NCBI GenBank assembly: GCA_028023455.1 | Contig: JAQFVV010000043.1 | Coordinates: 3,099,483 to 3,163,482, forward strand | DNA length: 64,000 bases | Direction of reading: 5' to 3' | Origin: Epiperipatus broadwayi | Lineage: Eukaryota > Onychophora > Udeonychophora > Euonychophora > Peripatidae | In this document: positions 61,512 through 64,000 of the stretch, piece after piece | Position numbering within the stretch: the stretch's first letter is position 1 | How the letters are laid out: each line of letters begins with the position of its first letter | The notes under the pieces: generated by a model | Told to the model about the DNA's origin: nothing | Databases searched by the model: none | What the model saw: only the letters and a program-made list of their open reading frames with translations | Program-made: the position numbers and the translations under genes

Positions 61512-61790
61512 TTAAAACAGGCAAAACTCACTATATATATATTGCCACACATAGCAAGCTAGAGTAATCAATGGTTGCCAGAAGGCTTGTGCATAAAATC
61601 CCCATCTAGTGCCTACTCATCCAATATTCCCAGACTAGTTTCTGGCTTATGGGGATATTGGATGAGTAAGGCACTAGATGGGGATTTTATGCACAAGCCT
61701 TCTGGCATCCATTGATTACTCTAGCTTGCTGTGTGTGGCAATATATATAGTGAGCTTTGCCTGTTTTAACAACAGTTATACACAAGCATG
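61512..61790. repeat. near-perfect palindrome made of two repeat ends
   Basis: 61512-61640 (GCAAAACTCACTATATATAT to CCAATATTCCCAGACTAG) is followed after a few bases by its inverse, GGGGATATTGGATGAGTAAG to ATATAGTGAGCTTTGCCTG. Arm identity is about 95%. It can form a hairpin of about 115 bp. Confidence 0.88.
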
Positions 61791-62051
61791 AGAGGTGGTG
61801 GTCATGTGATATATATAAATTGTCAGGTGGTTTATTTCAATTAAATGCTTTTATTGAAGTTATAATAAAATTTTGAAATTGAGGTTACTTAGTTTTTTAA
61901 ATATAGAGTAGTGGACAGGTGAACAAATCTATATAATAAAAAAGGTTGATTTAATAATTATGATTTTACTTTCAATATTAAAAGTATTTTAGCATGATTT
62001 CAAATTGAAATAAAAGCAAATCTTTCATTAAATATTAATGCTAAAAATTAA

Positions 62052-62390
62052 ATAATAATAGATATGAAAATATTTATAATGAATGCTTTTACTTACTATG
62101 GGAAAACCTATAAAATAATTGTTTTTTTATCAATCACAATTGGAGTTTTTATATTTAACTTGAAATAAAAGTGTGTGTGTGTGTGTGTAGGCATCCAGAA
62201 ATTAATTAAGTCAGTTGCTATTTTTTATAATGATTGACTTAATTAATTTCTGCCCTCCCCTACCATGCTTTTATTCAAATTAAATATAAAAACTCCAATT
62301 GTGGTTAAAGAAACAATTATTTTCTTGGTTTATATAGTTCCATAGTAAATAAAAGTTTTCATTATAAATATTTTTTTATATTCATTATTA
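62052..62390. mobile_element. fold-back MITE with (GT)n in the loop region
   Basis: The outer arms TAATAATAGATATG..AAATATTTATAATGA and TCATTATAAATATTT..TATTCATTATTA, and the inner arms CAATTGGAGTTTTTATATTT and AAATATAAAAACTCCAATTG, are inverted copies. An inner pair AGAAATTAATTAAGTCA / TGACTTAATTAATTTCT flanks the centre. (GT)n lies at 62172-62190. Confidence 0.83.
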
Positions 62391-62769
62391 GATTATTGGG
62401 TTGTTTTTTTTTAATTTTAGATTCTAATTGTATGTCTATAATATAGATATTCAATTTCTAAGACAGTATGATTAAAATTTTCTACTGATGACTGGTGATT
62501 AAATGAACAGAATGAATTTATAAGTAATACAGAAATTCTATAAGATGTTTTATTTATGCATACATTCGTGAAATTTTTGTGTAGATGCCCCAGAAATGAA
62601 ATATTTTAAGCTTCATGAACTAGAATAATATTCTTATAAAAATATTGAAACTGGAATAACAATATTTACAATTGGTTACATATTGTTCTATAATGGAAAC
62701 TGTTTGTAAAAATCCTTGGTGCACTTTCTAATATTTCGCCACCTAATTTTGAAAACACACTTTTTATTA

Positions 62770-63335
62770 GAGCTTAGCTTTCATAAACAGGAGCCAACTC
62801 TCCAACCAGTAATATCACTCAATGCAAGCCACAATAAGTAATGAATTTAAGCCGGGTTTGTAAAATCCCTATCTAGTGCTTTCTTATACAACATCTCCAG
62901 ACTAGTTTCTAGCTTGTGACTTTCGCCAGTGTGGAGCCTTGTATATGAGAGCACTACAGCTACATCTTAGAATCTAATGCAGCCATCCAGTAGCCACCTT
63001 TTACCTATTTGGTTAACTATAAAGCTATGAGATCAAGATGAAAATATGGTAATGTTTTCACTCCAAGCTCTTTCATGTGTATAGTCATATAGATCTGAGC
63101 TGAGTTCAGTATCTATACATTTTGGTGTTTTGGTTTTTTAAAACCCATAGTCACCATGGTCCTATGGGTAGAATTGGTATAAAACCGCTATAACATCACA
63201 TGATCACCATTTCCTATGCTCACACAAATTGTTAAAATTGTAGCCAACTTTCCATACAGTAATACCACACAATGCAAATCTTAGTAATGTAAAAAGATTT
63301 GTGCATAAAATCCCTATCTAATGCCTATCAGAATA
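62770..63335 (+). repeat. ~440-bp repeat, one full unit plus start of a second
   Basis: GCCAACTCTCCAACCAGTAA at about 62793 recurs as GCCAACTTTCCATACAGTAA at about 63243, a spacing of about 450 bp, and GTAAAATCCCTATCTA recurs as CATAAAATCCCTATCTA. It contains a version of the palindrome, CTGAGCTGAGTTCAG (63095-63109). It is more diverged than the pair at 51.7 kb. Confidence 0.83.
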
Positions 63336-63847
63336 TTATTATTCTCTTCATGAAAACTGTTATTTATTCACATATATGTACAGTGTTAGTAATAAATAAT
63401 GATTTAAAACTCTGATAAGTAATTACACAAGATTAGATCAATACTTCTTTGCTTTTATAAATGAAAAAAAAAATTAGGACAGAGATCTTGCTATGTGATC
63501 TACATTCTCATGTTATGCAGTTTATATTTTTCAAAACATTTAATTATTCTAATATTAGGCAATACGATAAATAATTTCACTAAAGCTGTGGATTTTATTT
63601 TCCAGTGATATTATTCTTATTCTTTTTTCGCAAAATTACTACTGTGTACATAAACTTACAGATGTTCTTTAATGTTTTAGCTAGTCATTTAAAACTATTC
63701 TATTTTCTTCTGTGATCAGTTTTATAGTGCACAAGCTAATATTCATTATTATATTTCTATATCTTTTATATTGCATTATAATAATGTTTTTTTCTCATGT
63801 AAATGAATGAAAAATATTGAAGCTATTCAAAACGTACTTTTTTTCAG

Positions 63848-64000
63848 AAATCATTATATCGAGTATTTAGTTGGATTAATCACAAAACACAACATTGATC
63901 CTGCTATTATTTTCGACATTTCTGATTTAAATAATGTTCTGATACGAGCTGAAAAGGAAATACCCATCCAGAATGAAGATGAAAGTAACGAGAATTATCG
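63848..64000 (+). CDS. RNF31: HOIP-like exon: C-terminal LDD helix, cut by the window end
   Basis: The acceptor CTTTTTTTCAG is followed by one base that completes the Lys of GLCK, then NHYIEYLVGLITKHNIDPA (HOIP: AHYKEYLVSLINAHSLDPA) and an acidic stretch. The exon is open to the last base of the window (NEDESNENYR), so the stop codon and end are not seen. The intron before it is 17 kb, the longest in the window. Confidence 0.92.

Larger units (their letters stand above)
46893..63847 (+). other. 17-kb intron, mostly mobile DNA
   Basis: It contains three SINEs, a MITE, two hAT relics, a 494-bp hAT insertion, an LTR-like block and most copies of the ~440-bp repeat. The stretches 47150-47975, 48100-49225, 49870-50690, 51100-51725, 55900-56205, 58900-60895 and 63335-63840 carry nothing I can assign. 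Confidence 0.9.

Overview
The window is a very AT-rich (roughly 70-75% A+T by eye) stretch of an invertebrate metazoan nuclear genome. It has spliced genes with GT-AG introns of up to about 17 kb, non-LTR, LTR and hAT transposable elements, fold-back MITEs, tRNA-derived SINEs and a nuclear copy of mitochondrial cox1 that uses TGA as tryptophan. I cannot name the species. A large, repeat-filled, AT-rich arthropod genome such as a chelicerate would fit, but nothing here proves it.

The only host gene I can support is on the + strand: the 3' half of an RBR-type E3 ubiquitin ligase of the RNF31/HOIP (LUBEL) family, the catalytic subunit that makes Met1-linked (linear) ubiquitin chains. Eight coding exons (3814-3987, 14725-14823, 20569-20658, 31886-32000, 41240-41358, 41460-41573, 46723-46892, 63848-64000) join without a phase conflict. 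In order they encode the end of RING1, the whole IBR, RING2 with its catalytic cysteine, and most of the linear-chain-determining domain (LDD). The first Cys pair of RING1 and everything upstream lie before the window, and the C-terminus lies after it. None of the other open frames in the window looks like a host gene.

All the rest is intron, built from layers of mobile DNA. By region: 0.3-0.45 kb minisatellite; 1.4-2.5 kb antisense RTE-like LINE; 4.1-6.0 kb two fold-back MITEs; 6.7-7.1 kb cox1 NUMT; 8.1-10.0 kb antisense Ty3/Gypsy pol relic; 10.0-10.6 kb a copy of a ~440-bp dispersed repeat; 10.7-11.65 kb Jockey-like RT relic; 12.2-14.5 kb RTE relic with a nested insertion; 15.8-17.2 kb a young LINE 3' half with one in-frame stop; 17.8-19.6 kb an RTE copy with a 5' inversion; 21.0, 24.3-25.0 and 25.05-26.7 kb fold-back elements; 27.3-29.3, 35.05-37.25 and 56.3-58.9 kb three blocks of less AT-rich LTR-like DNA; 39.7-40.7 kb RTE 3' end; 45.46-45.75 kb a long near-perfect hairpin; 49.2-49.9 and 53.2-55.9 kb hAT transposase relics, the second carrying a 494-bp hAT insertion and a SINE; 51.7-52.8 and 60.9-63.3 kb more of the ~440-bp repeat.

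I found no operon, CRISPR array, phage or bacterial defence system. The most informative items are the nested, datable transposon insertions, the NUMT, the hairpin with a degraded hammerhead-like core, and the dispersed ~440-bp repeat carrying a recurrent 15-bp palindrome.
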